From WTGA01 sp965231865 (lineage in GTDB: Bacteria; Pseudomonadota; Gammaproteobacteria; Arenicellales; Poriferihabitantaceae): a stretch of 64,000 nt of DNA. The DNA lies in the NCBI GenBank assembly GCA_965231865.1, contig CBDDOJ010000001.1, positions 1,229,380-1,293,379 of the forward strand, given 5' to 3'. The notes under the pieces were generated by a model. The model was not told where the DNA came from. It worked only from the letters and a program-made list of their open reading frames with translations, and searched no databases. Of this stretch, positions 1 to 9,260 are shown in pieces; within the stretch, counting starts at the first letter, position 1; every line of letters begins with the position of its first letter. Made by a program: the position numbers and the translations under genes.

Positions 1-528
1 GCTGTGGTGAATTCCGTGGTCCGCAGCCCGCTCAATGATTTTCTTTGCCACGTCAAACCGTTCATCCGGGTTCTCGGATATTCCCGCTTCATCATTGGAG
101 ATCGCCACCACCGCACACCGGTATCTGGCCACCAGTGGCAATACGGCTTCCAGCCTCTCCTCTTCCCCCGTCACCGAATTGAGCAGGGGCTTGCCCTGAT
201 ACACCGCCAGTCCCGCTTCCAGGGCGGCCACGATGGAGGAATCAATGGACAGGGGCACATCGGTAATGGACTGCACCAGTTTGATGGATTCCGCCAGGAT
301 TCCCGGTTCATCGGCCAGCGGAATCCCGGCATTCACATCCAGCATCCGGGCCCCGGCCTCAACCTGGGCGAGGGCATCCCTTTCCACCCGGCTGTAGTCC
401 CCGTTTTTCATTTCCTCCGCCAGAATCTTCCTGCCGGTGGGATTAATGCGTTCTCCGATAATTACGAATGGATGCTCAAACCCTATCCGCACTTCCTTCG
501 TCGCTGAACTGATCACCGTGTCTGTCAT
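1..528 (-). CDS. Methyltetrahydrofolate:corrinoid methyltransferase-type pterin-binding protein (partial)
   Basis: Read from ATG at 528 down to the window edge, with no stop, so the C-terminus is missing. The 176 visible residues carry the pterin-binding (DHPS-like) signature: VIIGERINPTGRK near residues 23-35, a DVNAG motif, then a PLSIDSS strand and a NSVTGEEERLE segment. These are typical of MetH pterin domains and of AcsE/MtgA-type methyltransferases that move a methyl group between a corrinoid protein and tetrahydrofolate. A corrinoid protein gene lies upstream on the same strand (1645-2340), which fits transfer from corrinoid to folate. Family assignment is firm; the methyl donor is unknown. 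Confidence 0.85.
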   Translation of the reverse strand, partial: MTDTVISSATKEVRIGFEHPFVIIGERINPTGRKILAEEMKNGDYSRVERDALAQVEAGARMLDVNAGIPLADEPGILAESIKLVQSITDVPLSIDSSIVAALEAGLAVYQGKPLLNSVTGEEERLEAVLPLVARYRCAVVAISNDEAGISENPDERFDVAKKIIERAADHGIHHS

Positions 529-643
529 TCTCTTTCTCAATCTTCTCTATTGTAATAGTATCCGGATATCGCGGGGCAACTGGCACATCCTGTGAACAAC
601 CCTCCTTCCGCTGAAGCCACGATGCGTTGCCGCACCATGGGCA

Positions 644-958
644 TCAGGATTGAATTTCACCCGGGGACTCCACACCATGATTCCGGATCAGGGAAAGCAG
701 TCTCTCCTTGTCATAGGCCGCCTCCAGTCTTGCCGCTTCAGCTTCGGCTTCGGCTTTCAAATCCTCCCGACAGTTCCTGCTGACTCTTTTCCATTCCTCA
801 AGATACGCATCGGTCCCGCCTTTTCCGGCCCGCATTGCCGCACTGTCAATGGCCTCGGCAAAACGGTCGCTGAGGGGCACCTTTTCGGATTGGCGGCGCT
901 CCTTTGCGATCACCTGCGCCGGAATGTCCCGCCAGTAAACTGTAATTAATTTTGCCAA
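644..958 (-). CDS. Small 'virulence factor' domain protein
   Basis: A protein of 104 residues opening with MAKLITVYWRDIPAQV and containing a QSEKVPLSDRF stretch. It resembles the short proteins annotated in databases as 'virulence factor'. The name is historical and says little about function. Here it sits between DUF1638 (16 bp upstream) and a methyltransferase, and such proteins are commonly seen next to corrinoid methyl-transfer genes in marine proteobacteria. A role in the same one-carbon pathway is therefore likelier than virulence. No catalytic motif is visible. Confidence 0.7.
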   Translation of the reverse strand: MAKLITVYWRDIPAQVIAKERRQSEKVPLSDRFAEAIDSAAMRAGKGGTDAYLEEWKRVSRNCREDLKAEAEAEAARLEAAYDKERLLSLIRNHGVESPGEIQS

Positions 959-974
959 TCGATGTCTCCTTTGA

Positions 975-1667
975 TCAATGTCCGGATACCGCTTCGGGGT
1001 TCTCCATCGAACCGCCGATTTGTACGGACAGGGCCGATGTCAACTGTCCGTCACCGGTCCTGATCCGCTGGTATTCCAGCTCCAGGTACTCGGATGCCTG
1101 CCTGGCCATTGTGTCCAGGGATGCATCGTCCTTTTGTGCCAGGTAAACCAGTTTCGTATAGTTTCCGAAATACTGCTCCTTCAATTCCGGGTATCGGTCC
1201 AGGCCAAGCCCCTTCACAATCAGCCGGTCAAAATGGTTGGCCAGAAAATCGGTCAGGTAGAACGTCCCGGCTTCCGCTTCATGGAGATCATTGAACCGCC
1301 TGGTTCCGGAAAACATTTCATAGCAATGCGCCCCAGGAAGGCGTTCCACGCCTTCTTCCTCCAGCACCCGGTCGAGCAATCCACCGGTCCCGCAGTCGGA
1401 ATACCCCACAAACATGTTCCGGTAGCGGCCCCGGTTTTCATTGATTTTCTTCCGCACCGCCTGGGGAATGAGCTGGGGCCGGTTGTGCAATTCTGCAGGC
1501 AGGCACTGAATGTCCAGATGGTCCCAGCGATTGATTTCCCTGACTCGCACCAGGTCGTGGGCAAGGGCACCGCAGGCGATCACCAGGACCCGGCTGGGGT
1601 GGGGGCTAGGGCCGGAAGGCATCGCTGCAATGTCCCGACAACATTTAGGCGGCGCGCCTTTCCGCAA
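975..1667 (-). CDS. DUF1638 domain-containing protein
   Basis: The 230-residue frame contains the DUF1638 pattern: VLVIACGALA at the N-terminus, then VGYSDCGTGG and a GAHCYEMFSG segment with conserved Cys and His. Function is not established; family members occur near corrinoid methyltransferase systems. The longest start (1667) overlaps the end of the corrinoid gene by 23 bp. An internal ATG at 1622 (MPSGPS) would leave a 22-bp gap and lies closer to the conserved core. Either start keeps it in the same transcription unit. Confidence 0.8.
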   Translation of the reverse strand: MRKGAPPKCCRDIAAMPSGPSPHPSRVLVIACGALAHDLVRVREINRWDHLDIQCLPAELHNRPQLIPQAVRKKINENRGRYRNMFVGYSDCGTGGLLDRVLEEEGVERLPGAHCYEMFSGTRRFNDLHEAEAGTFYLTDFLANHFDRLIVKGLGLDRYPELKEQYFGNYTKLVYLAQKDDASLDTMARQASEYLELEYQRIRTGDGQLTSALSVQIGGSMENPEAVSGH

Positions 1668-2340
1668 TCAATGTCTGGGCGGTTTCGACGGCCACCGCCG
1701 CATCCCGGCAGTACGCATCCGCTCCGATGGCCTTTCCGAATTCCTCGTTCAGTGGCGCTCCTCCGACGAGAACGATATGGTCATCCCGGATTCCCTTCTC
1801 AACCATGGTATCGATGACCACTTTCATATAAGGCATGGTGGTCGTCAACAGTGCGGACATGCCGACGATATCGGGCTGGTGTTCCTCAATCGCATTCAGG
1901 TAGTTTTCCACCGGATTGTCGATTCCCAGATTGATGACTTCAAATCCGGCCCCTTCCAGCATCATGGCGACCAGGTTTTTACCGATATCGTGAATATCCC
2001 CTTTTACGGTTCCGATGATCACCTTGCCAATGGGCTCGGCACCGGTTTCCGCCAGAAGCGGCCGAAGTATGGACATGCCGCCTTTCATGGCATTGGCAGA
2101 CATCAGCACTTCCGGAACAAAAAGAATTCCATCCCGAAAATCAATGCCCACAATGCGCATGCCTTCCACCAGTGCATCGTCCAGTACCTTGGTCGCCTCC
2201 CATCCACGCCCCAGCAGGATTTCGGTACCTTCGATAATTTCATCACGCAATCCATCATACAGATCGTCATGCATCTGCTCGACAAGTTCATCATCGGGCA
2301 ACGAAGACAGGTCTATATCGTCATCGTAGTCGTCTGTCAT
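1645..2340 (-). CDS. B12-binding corrinoid protein (MtbC/MttC type)
   Basis: The 231-residue protein has the two-domain layout of methyltransferase corrinoid proteins. An acidic N-terminus and four-helix cap occupy about residues 15-100. A Rossmann B12 domain follows with GDIHDIGKNLV; His117 in the DxHxxG motif is the expected lower cobalt ligand. MSALLTTTM (161-169) and VLVGGAPLN complete the B12 site. It is first in the minus-strand cluster and should shuttle a methyl group to the pterin-binding methyltransferase at 1-528. The substrate-specific first methyltransferase (MttB-like) is not in the window and may lie beyond position 1. Confidence 0.92.
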   Translation of the reverse strand: MTDDYDDDIDLSSLPDDELVEQMHDDLYDGLRDEIIEGTEILLGRGWEATKVLDDALVEGMRIVGIDFRDGILFVPEVLMSANAMKGGMSILRPLLAETGAEPIGKVIIGTVKGDIHDIGKNLVAMMLEGAGFEVINLGIDNPVENYLNAIEEHQPDIVGMSALLTTTMPYMKVVIDTMVEKGIRDDHIVLVGGAPLNEEFGKAIGADAYCRDAAVAVETAQTLIAERRAA

Positions 2341-2605
2341 ATTTTATTCCTGCGATATCAGTTGAATAGTCAAACACCGGGAGCTTACTACACTACCTGG
2401 GATGATGCACACCATCAGAATATATAAATTTCCGGGGCCAGAGCATATGCCCCTTTGCGTCGTGGCATATCCTTTTCACGACATATTGTTCAGCCCGGAA
2501 GCACACCGGCCGGCCATTGGCTGTCCCGGTTGGGATTCGCGATGGTCTGCTCATCATTTTTCCAGGTATTTTGTCTGCCCGAAAGGTGTATTTATTAGTG
2601 CCCGG

Positions 2606-3169
2606 TCAGCGTTTTACGCTCTCGATGATTTTATACAGCTTTCCTTTTCCCTTCAGTATTTCTTTGTCACTGAGCCCCTGCACTTCGTGTGGAAATACCA
2701 GCCACCGGTCCGTGGTGTGCAGGTAATAATCGGGTTTTTGATCGGTCTTGTTGTTGGCAGGCTTGTACCAGGGGGCCGCCACCCTGATCTGCTCCGGAGT
2801 GTTCCGCCGGGTTCTCACCGTCAGTTGATTGAGGACCGCCTCAATACTCCGCCCGGAATCAAATACGTCATCGATGATCAACAGCGCATTTTCGGCATTC
2901 AGGTTCTTCACCAGGTAATCCAGTCCATGCACCCGCACACTCGGCTCCAACTGGCCAATGCCCCGATAGAGCGAGGTGCGCACACTGATATGGTCCGTGG
3001 TAATCCCGAAATGTTCCAGCATTTCCTGGACTGCAATGCCAATGGGGGCGCCTCCCCTCCATATCCCGACAATGAAATCCGGGCGAAATTGGCTTTCGAT
3101 GATTTTTGCGCCGAGCAAATAGGAGTCTTCAAGCAGTTCCTGTGCAGAGATATAATGTTTTTCAATCAT
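2606..3169 (-). CDS. Phosphoribosyltransferase (type I, HPRT-like)
   Basis: The 187-residue protein has the PRPP-binding loop LLIIDDVFDSGRS at residues 96-108, where two acidic residues precede the phosphate loop, and an upstream VGIWRGGAPIG pyrophosphate loop. These define type I phosphoribosyltransferases, of which purine salvage enzymes (hypoxanthine or xanthine PRT) are the closest in length. The base specificity cannot be read from the motifs. It stands alone, with 210 bp to the ALDH stop upstream and 265 bp to the corrinoid gene downstream, all on the same strand. Confidence 0.85.
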   Translation of the reverse strand: MIEKHYISAQELLEDSYLLGAKIIESQFRPDFIVGIWRGGAPIGIAVQEMLEHFGITTDHISVRTSLYRGIGQLEPSVRVHGLDYLVKNLNAENALLIIDDVFDSGRSIEAVLNQLTVRTRRNTPEQIRVAAPWYKPANNKTDQKPDYYLHTTDRWLVFPHEVQGLSDKEILKGKGKLYKIIESVKR

Positions 3170-3379
3170 GGCGGGTCAGAGCAAATTTTCGAAAAAGTAC
3201 GCGGGTCCCCGGAACCGGGCCTGACCCGGCGGGTTTTTATCCATTTTTCCAGGATTGAAGGATGGTCGATTTTACGGTTTCCCGTGAGATTAAAACAGAG
3301 ATATTTCAGAATAATCCTGTGGTTCGTTTTTTATCCCGCGCCGGTTGTGCATACTGGTCACCCCGATAACCGGAGGGTT

Positions 3380-4852
3380 TCATTCATCGGGAAACGGGTC
3401 CGGCTGGTCCGGATTGGTTGCCAGCCAGACTGATTTGGTTTGCATGAAACAGCGCATCCCTTCAAAACCATTTTCCCGGCCATAACCGGATTGCTTGAAC
3501 CCACCGACGGGAGACTGGGTCGCGGCATTGAAGTAATTGTTGATGTACACGGTGCCGGCCTGGATACGGTCTGCCATGCGGATTGCGCGGTTTGTGTCCC
3601 GGGTCCAGATACCCGCCGCCAGGCCAAAGACCGTGTCGTTGGCAATCCGGATAACCTCCTCCTCATCGTCATAGGGAATGATGGCCACCACCGGGCCGAA
3701 AACTTCCTCCTGGGCCAGCCGGGATTGATTGGTCAGCCCTGAAAAAACAGTGGGGCCGATGTAATACCCCCTGTCCGGCCCCTTGCCGCGACCATCCAGT
3801 AATAATTCGGCACTGGCTTCCACGGCACTTTCGATATCGCGCAACACCTTTTCGTAGTGTGGCCGATTGGCAATGGGGCCCACCTGGGTCATGGGATCGT
3901 CAGGATGCCCTACCCGTGCCCGGGATGCCACCGCCACCAGACGGTTGCTGAACTCTTCAAGCAGGGGCCGTGGTACCAGCAACCGGGAACCCGATATGCA
4001 GCTTTGTCCCGTTGCCGGAAAAATCCCGGATACCACCCCGTTGACCGCCAGGTCAAGGTCCGCATCTTCCAGGATAATCTGGGGAGATTTGCCCCCGAGT
4101 TCCATGACAACCGGTTTCACTTTCCGCGCAGCCACTTCGGCCACGGCACGGCCGCCGGGGATTCCGCCGGTAAAACTCACCATGCGCACACCGGGATGAT
4201 CGACAAGGGGTTCCCCCGTGGTCTTGCCGTATCCGGTCACCACATTCACCAGGCCGGGGGGCAGGTCCGCTTCCTGCAAAACCTCCATCAGTTCAATGGT
4301 GGAGACGGACGCATGTTCCGAGGGTTTGATCACGACGGCATTGCCGGCCGCCAGCGCGGGGGCCAGCTTCCAGATCAACACCCCAAGCGGGGAATTCCAT
4401 GCCGTGATCAACCCGCATACCCCATAGGGCTCCCAACGCAGGTAGTTCAGCATGTCCGGAACCTCCGAAGGCAACAGTGATCCTTCGAATTTGTCGCACA
4501 TGCCGGCATAATAATAAAAGCTTTCCGTCTGCCAGGATGTCAGCGAAGGCGTGATATTTTTGGGTAACTTGCCGTTGTCCCGGGTTTCCACCTCACCCAG
4601 GCGGTCAGCGTGTTTTACAATGGCATCCCCGATCCGGCGGATCAGCCGTCCCCGTTGTGCAGGATGCATCCTGCCCCAGGGCCCATGGTAAAAGCACTCG
4701 TGGGCGGCCTTCACCGCCCGATCAACATCCTCGGCATTGCAGTCGGGAATTCTCGCCCAGACCATCCCCGACGCGGGGTCCTCGCTGTCGAGCCACTGCC
4801 CGGAAGCCGGATCATGCCACTGTCCCCCTGCATAGTATTGATACTGTCTCAT
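3380..4852 (-). CDS. NAD(P)-dependent aldehyde dehydrogenase
   Basis: A full-length ALDH of 490 residues. Asn153 in the ITAWNSP motif, general base Glu251 in VVMELGGKSP and nucleophile Cys285 in GQSCISGSR are all in place, and the C-terminal PVGGFKQSGYGRENG is present. It starts 3 bp after the stop of the TPP-dependent decarboxylase and is last in a four-gene operon, so it probably oxidises the aldehyde that enzyme releases. If the decarboxylase acts on 5-guanidino-2-oxopentanoate, the substrate would be 4-guanidinobutanal. Substrate is inferred from position only. Confidence 0.92.
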   Translation of the reverse strand: MRQYQYYAGGQWHDPASGQWLDSEDPASGMVWARIPDCNAEDVDRAVKAAHECFYHGPWGRMHPAQRGRLIRRIGDAIVKHADRLGEVETRDNGKLPKNITPSLTSWQTESFYYYAGMCDKFEGSLLPSEVPDMLNYLRWEPYGVCGLITAWNSPLGVLIWKLAPALAAGNAVVIKPSEHASVSTIELMEVLQEADLPPGLVNVVTGYGKTTGEPLVDHPGVRMVSFTGGIPGGRAVAEVAARKVKPVVMELGGKSPQIILEDADLDLAVNGVVSGIFPATGQSCISGSRLLVPRPLLEEFSNRLVAVASRARVGHPDDPMTQVGPIANRPHYEKVLRDIESAVEASAELLLDGRGKGPDRGYYIGPTVFSGLTNQSRLAQEEVFGPVVAIIPYDDEEEVIRIANDTVFGLAAGIWTRDTNRAIRMADRIQAGTVYINNYFNAATQSPVGGFKQSGYGRENGFEGMRCFMQTKSVWLATNPDQPDPFPDE

Positions 4853-4855
4853 CGT

Positions 4856-6454
4856 TCAGTCCCGCTGTTCCTCAACCACGATGACGGTGGGCCGGTCGCG
4901 GTTCAATGCATCCAAAAATGCGGTTTCGAATTCTTCCGGGCTCCGGGGTCTCACGCCATGGCAGTGACACGCCCGGGCCAGTGCGACAAAGTCCGGATTC
5001 ACTCCTTCAACCCCGACCCGGGGAATGTTTCGGCTGTCCATGTCGTCCTGTATCTGCTTCAGGCCACCATTCTCCCAGATCACAATGGGCAGGGACAACT
5101 CCCGTTCTGCGGCAGTCATCAGTTCCGGCATGGTAAACATGAAGCCGCCGTCACCGGCCAGCACCACCACGGGGCTGTCGGGCTGTGCCAGCTTGGCGCC
5201 GATGGCATTCGGAAGGGCATTCCCCAGTGCACAGTACCCTGCCGGATAGAACCATTTTCGTGGACTTTTCATCGGCATGGCAAAGGCACCGGTATACACC
5301 AGCTGGCAGACATCTCCGCACCAGATGGTGTCCGGTGGCGCAATGTTTGCAAGCAGCCCAAGCAGCGCCTTGTGCTGGTTTTCAGAAGCGGAGAGGTTGG
5401 CACTGATTTGGGAACGAATGGCCGCTACCCGGTCTTCCGCGCCCGACCGGTCAACCGGAACATGGTCACTCAGCGCCGAGGCCAGCATCTCCATGGCCAC
5501 TTTTGCATCGGCGACGATGGCCAGATCGGCGGGATAGAAATCGTTCATCTTGGACACGTCAATATCCACCCGGATCAATTTCCCCTGCAGGTCCATGCGT
5601 TCTACAAAACTGTCGGTTTCCGACAACTCGCTGCCCACCGCCAGGATCACATCGGCCTCCTTGAGGAAACCCAGCACCTCCGGGCGAACGGTGGAAGCAG
5701 AAAGGGACAGGGGGTGATCGTCCGGTACAATTCCCTTCCCCGCTGTGGAGGCAATCACCATGGCACCCAGGGATTCGGCGATGGAACCCAGTGCAGGGCC
5801 TGCCTGCCAGGCACCCCCGCCCAGCATAATCAGAGGCCGTTTTGCACGGATCAGCAGCCTCCTGGCCTCTTCGATCTGCCGGTTTCCCGGAACTGCCGCT
5901 GCGGGCAGTTCCACCGGCTGCCATGCCTCATTCACCATCTGTGCCTGAACATCAATGGGGATGGAAATGTGAACCGGCCGGGGGCGCTGGCTGGCAAACA
6001 GGGAAAACGCCTGGGCAAGCAACCCCGGCACATCTGCTGCAGACCTTGCCGTAGCGGAGAATGCGGTCAGGGGGTCGGTGACTCTTTTCTGTTCCGTAAT
6101 TTCATGCAGGACTCCCCATCCTTTGCCAATGGTATAGCTGGCTGCCTCGGCTGAAATCAGCAGCATGGGCAGGCTGTCCGCCCAGGCCTGGCCCAGGGCC
6201 GTACTGGCATTGGTGACCCCGGGGCCGGAGATCACCAACGCCACGCCGGGTTGACCCGTGGCCCGGGCCCAGCCTTCCGCCATGAAACCGGCACCCTGTT
6301 CGTTTCGCGCCTGGACATGGACAACCCCCCGGTCATGGTCCAGGCCCCGGCAAAAGTCCAGGGTATGTACGCCAGGGATGCCAAATACCATCGTGACACC
6401 ATATTTTTCCAGGAGCCGCATGGTGGCTTCGCCACAGGTTACCGGGCCCGTCAT
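4856..6454 (-). CDS. Thiamine-diphosphate-dependent decarboxylase, AruI-like (5-guanidino-2-oxopentanoate decarboxylase family)
   Basis: The 532-residue protein has acetolactate-synthase-like architecture: an N-terminal PYR domain with FGIPGVHT and catalytic Glu in ARNEQGAGFM, a central domain, and a C-terminal TPP domain with GDGGFMFTMPEL. The FGIPGVHT signature is characteristic of enzymes annotated as 5-guanidino-2-oxopentanoate decarboxylase (AruI, arginine transaminase pathway), which yield 4-guanidinobutanal and CO2. The start overlaps the upstream GMC gene stop by 4 bp (ATGA), implying coupled translation. Other 2-oxoacid decarboxylase activities are possible; no arginine transaminase is visible nearby. 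Confidence 0.8.
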   Translation of the reverse strand: MTGPVTCGEATMRLLEKYGVTMVFGIPGVHTLDFCRGLDHDRGVVHVQARNEQGAGFMAEGWARATGQPGVALVISGPGVTNASTALGQAWADSLPMLLISAEAASYTIGKGWGVLHEITEQKRVTDPLTAFSATARSAADVPGLLAQAFSLFASQRPRPVHISIPIDVQAQMVNEAWQPVELPAAAVPGNRQIEEARRLLIRAKRPLIMLGGGAWQAGPALGSIAESLGAMVIASTAGKGIVPDDHPLSLSASTVRPEVLGFLKEADVILAVGSELSETDSFVERMDLQGKLIRVDIDVSKMNDFYPADLAIVADAKVAMEMLASALSDHVPVDRSGAEDRVAAIRSQISANLSASENQHKALLGLLANIAPPDTIWCGDVCQLVYTGAFAMPMKSPRKWFYPAGYCALGNALPNAIGAKLAQPDSPVVVLAGDGGFMFTMPELMTAAERELSLPIVIWENGGLKQIQDDMDSRNIPRVGVEGVNPDFVALARACHCHGVRPRSPEEFETAFLDALNRDRPTVIVVEEQRD

Positions 6455-8145
6455 CGTTTCAATTCTCTCGGTCTCCCCGGGTTTTCAGGGGGCAACGGTG
6501 GCCGGCCAAGCACCATGTCCGCCGCTTTCTCTGCGAGCATGATGATCGGGGCATTCACATTCCCGCTGACCTGGCCGGGCAGGCTCGAACCGTCAATCAC
6601 GCGCAATCCCTCCACGCCACGAACCCGCAGCGCGTCGTCGAGCACGGCAAGGGGTTCATTGTCCGCGCCCATGGGACAGGTGGACACCGGGTGATGCCCG
6701 GTGGTCGCCAGTGCCCGGACTGCGTTTTCGATCCCGGCCTGTGTCCCGGCGGAACGTCCGGGGGACAATTCCTCCCCGACAATGCCCTGGAAGGCGGGCT
6801 GGGCAACCACCTCTCTCATATACCGTACGCCTGCAGCCAAGTCACGAATATCCTCGTCATGGGTAAAGTAGCCCGGGTCCACCGCCGGCATCTTCATGGG
6901 GTCGCTTGAGCTCAACCGGACCGTGCCGTGGCTCCTGGGCCGCAACAAGTTTACATCAAATTGAAATCCGGGTCTGGCCATCTTTCCCCGGGCAATGATT
7001 GATCGACCCGGACGCATCAGGGTCTGCAGGTTCCAGCCACCCCCGGCACCTTCTTCCCTGACCACCATGGGCGTGAAAAACACTTCCAGTTCCGGGTGGT
7101 CGGCATTTCGCAGGGCATGAAACAGTACCACCGACCAAAACGGTCCACTCCCCGGTCCCGAACGACTGAAAAGGTATTGCCAAACCAGCCGGGCCGCCCG
7201 GTCAAAGCGCTGATGACGTGCCATGCTGAGACTTTTGTCCAGAATGTCGTACTGCAGGGGAACATTGGGGTGGTCATACATCCTGGTGCCTACTCCTGCC
7301 AGGTCCATTCGTACCGGAATACCATGGGATGCCAGATGATCCGCCGGACCAATCCCCGAAAGCATCAGTACCTGGGGGGAATGATATGCACCCAGACACA
7401 GATGAACCTCCCTGGCTGCCCGGACCCGGCCGGTAGACAGTTTCAGGCCCACTGCCCGGGGGCCTTCAAACTCGATGGCAAGAACCCGGGTATGTGTCAC
7501 GATGGTGAGGTTGTCCGGCACCCGGGAGAGATAGGCTTCGGCAGCAGACTGGCGTATTCCCTCAAAAACCTTGGTGTCGATGTGGCCCACTCCCAACTGG
7601 GAAGCACCATTGAAATCCGTGGACAGCGGCGACCCCGCCTCCTGGCAGGCTTTCATAAACGCCTTGCTCAGTCGGTTCAGGTTCGCGGAAGGGCTCAGCT
7701 TCATCGCTCCATCCACACTGTGGTAGGCATCCCCCGGCCGGTGGGGGGCACCGGCAGACCGCTTGAAATACGGCAGCACCTCGGCATAGGACCATCCCTT
7801 CAGACCGTTGTCGGCCCAGCGGTCGTAGTCCGCCGGGTTGCCGCGAATATAAATCATGCCGTTGAGCAGGGAACTGCCCCCCAGGCCCAGACCACGGGGC
7901 AAGTAGATGGTTCTCCCCTGCATTTTTTCCTGGGCAACACTTTTCAGGCCCCAGTCGTACTTTTTGTTTCCAATCAGAATGCCGTTGCCCGCCGGCATAC
8001 GGGTAAACAGGCTGCGGCCGTTTCCCCCCGCCTCAACCAGCAGGACCCTGAGCGAGGGGTCTTCGCTCAACCGGGCCGCCAGGGTACAGCCCGCGGACCC
8101 TCCCCCGGCTACCACATAATCATATTCCGGCATTCTGGCGGTCAC
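6451..8145 (-). CDS. GMC-family FAD-dependent alcohol oxidoreductase
   Basis: The 564-residue protein begins with the FAD dinucleotide fold VVAGGGSAGCTLAARL and has the GMC signature 1 region (GLGLGGSSLLNGM), signature 2 (GAYHSPQVLMLSGIGP) and the C-terminal active-site block TTGHHPVSTCPMG, ending with NVNAPIIMLAEKAADM. This is choline-dehydrogenase/alcohol-dehydrogenase type. It lies 14 bp after the LeuB-like gene and overlaps the next gene by 4 bp. In this operon it most likely oxidises a primary alcohol to the aldehyde handled by the ALDH. It is not assigned to choline because betaine genes are absent. Confidence 0.92.
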   Translation of the reverse strand: MTARMPEYDYVVAGGGSAGCTLAARLSEDPSLRVLLVEAGGNGRSLFTRMPAGNGILIGNKKYDWGLKSVAQEKMQGRTIYLPRGLGLGGSSLLNGMIYIRGNPADYDRWADNGLKGWSYAEVLPYFKRSAGAPHRPGDAYHSVDGAMKLSPSANLNRLSKAFMKACQEAGSPLSTDFNGASQLGVGHIDTKVFEGIRQSAAEAYLSRVPDNLTIVTHTRVLAIEFEGPRAVGLKLSTGRVRAAREVHLCLGAYHSPQVLMLSGIGPADHLASHGIPVRMDLAGVGTRMYDHPNVPLQYDILDKSLSMARHQRFDRAARLVWQYLFSRSGPGSGPFWSVVLFHALRNADHPELEVFFTPMVVREEGAGGGWNLQTLMRPGRSIIARGKMARPGFQFDVNLLRPRSHGTVRLSSSDPMKMPAVDPGYFTHDEDIRDLAAGVRYMREVVAQPAFQGIVGEELSPGRSAGTQAGIENAVRALATTGHHPVSTCPMGADNEPLAVLDDALRVRGVEGLRVIDGSSLPGQVSGNVNAPIIMLAEKAADMVLGRPPLPPENPGRPRELKR

Positions 8146-8159
8146 CGTACCCTTCCCGA

Positions 8160-9260
8160 CTACAGGGACCGGAACTGCCGGATGATGGCATCGGTCATTT
8201 CCGCGGTTCCCTGCCTTCCACCGATGTCCCGGGTCGCAAACCCTGCATTCAAGGCCGCTTCCACCGCCGCTTCGATTTTCCTTGCACAGGACACCGCACC
8301 GGCACTGTATTCAAGCATCATGGCCATGGAGAGAATCATGCCCACCGGGTTGGCAATTCCCTGCCCTGCGATGTCTGGTGCACTGCCATGGACCGGTTCA
8401 TAGATTGCCGTCCCCTGTACACATCCTCCGTCGGGCAGGTCCGGCAAGGACGCAGAAGCCAGCATCCCCAGAGAGCCGGCAATGGCACCCGCCTGGTCTG
8501 ACAACAGGTCACCAAACAGGTTGTCCGCCAGGATCACATCAAAGGAAGTGGGCTCGCAGCACATCCGGTAGGAAGCAAAATCCGTGAATAAATGGGTCAG
8601 TTCCACATCCGGAAACTCCGATTTTGCGACCTCTGCGACCACCTCCCGCCAGAGCTTCCCGGCCATGAACACATTGGACTTGTCCACGGAAACCACCCGC
8701 CCCTTGCGGCGCCGGGCGACCCCAAAACCAACCCGGGCAAACCGTTCGATTTCCTCGCTGTGGTATTCATTCAGGTCATAGCCACGGCGGTGACCATTTG
8801 TGCAGGTTTCCACGCCCCGGGTCCGGGTAAACATCGCACCGCCACACAGTTCCCGCATGACCACAATATCCGCACCCCGGACACGCTCCGGCAAAAAGGG
8901 GGTTTTGTCCAGCAGGGCCTCCCAGGACCGGGCATGACGAATACAGGCAAACACATCCAGCTCGTGGCGAAGTTTCATCAAACCGTCCTGTTCCTCCGGA
9001 CCCCCCTCGATCACGATGTGATCCCATTTCGGGCCGCCGACTGCGCCGACCAGGAGGGCATCAGACTGCCGGGCCATTTCCAGGGTCTGCGGGCGGATAA
9101 AGGTCCCGTACCGTTCCCATGCGGCCCCGTGAAGCAGGTCTTCGCTGAGGTCCACGGCAAGTCCAATCGAAGCGGCCGCAACGTCCAGGACTTTCAGGGA
9201 AGCATCAACCACCTCAGGGCCGATTCCATCCCCCCCCAATGCAAGCACTTTCAATGCCAT
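8160..9260 (-). CDS. LeuB-like beta-decarboxylating dehydrogenase (isopropylmalate/isocitrate dehydrogenase family)
   Basis: The 366-residue protein has the family blocks in order: LALGGDGIGPEV at the N-terminus, GAVGGPKWD, the substrate-binding RELCGGAMF region, VVSVDKSNVF with the catalytic Lys, LADNLFGDLLSDQAGAIAGSLGML with metal-binding Asp residues, and the NAD site YEPVHGSAPDIAGQGIANP. GAVGGPKWD favours the 3-isopropylmalate dehydrogenase group over isocitrate dehydrogenase. No leuA or leuCD is near; it leads a catabolic-looking operon instead. It may therefore act on another 2-hydroxy-3-carboxy acid and supply the 2-oxo acid to the TPP decarboxylase. That is inference. Confidence 0.88.
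   Translation of the reverse strand: MALKVLALGGDGIGPEVVDASLKVLDVAAASIGLAVDLSEDLLHGAAWERYGTFIRPQTLEMARQSDALLVGAVGGPKWDHIVIEGGPEEQDGLMKLRHELDVFACIRHARSWEALLDKTPFLPERVRGADIVVMRELCGGAMFTRTRGVETCTNGHRRGYDLNEYHSEEIERFARVGFGVARRRKGRVVSVDKSNVFMAGKLWREVVAEVAKSEFPDVELTHLFTDFASYRMCCEPTSFDVILADNLFGDLLSDQAGAIAGSLGMLASASLPDLPDGGCVQGTAIYEPVHGSAPDIAGQGIANPVGMILSMAMMLEYSAGAVSCARKIEAAVEAALNAGFATRDIGGRQGTAEMTDAIIRQFRSL

Noticed and set aside
4..507. Plus-strand open frame of 167 codons
   Set aside because: It is the complement of the pterin-binding methyltransferase on the minus strand, which has clear family motifs.
2341..2605. Cobalamin riboswitch upstream of the corrinoid protein gene
   Set aside because: No B12-box sequence could be recognised on the minus strand.
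3170..3379. GC-rich hairpin followed by TTTTT near 3230 as a terminator
   Set aside because: The orientation is plus-strand, where no gene precedes it; the stem is only about five base pairs.
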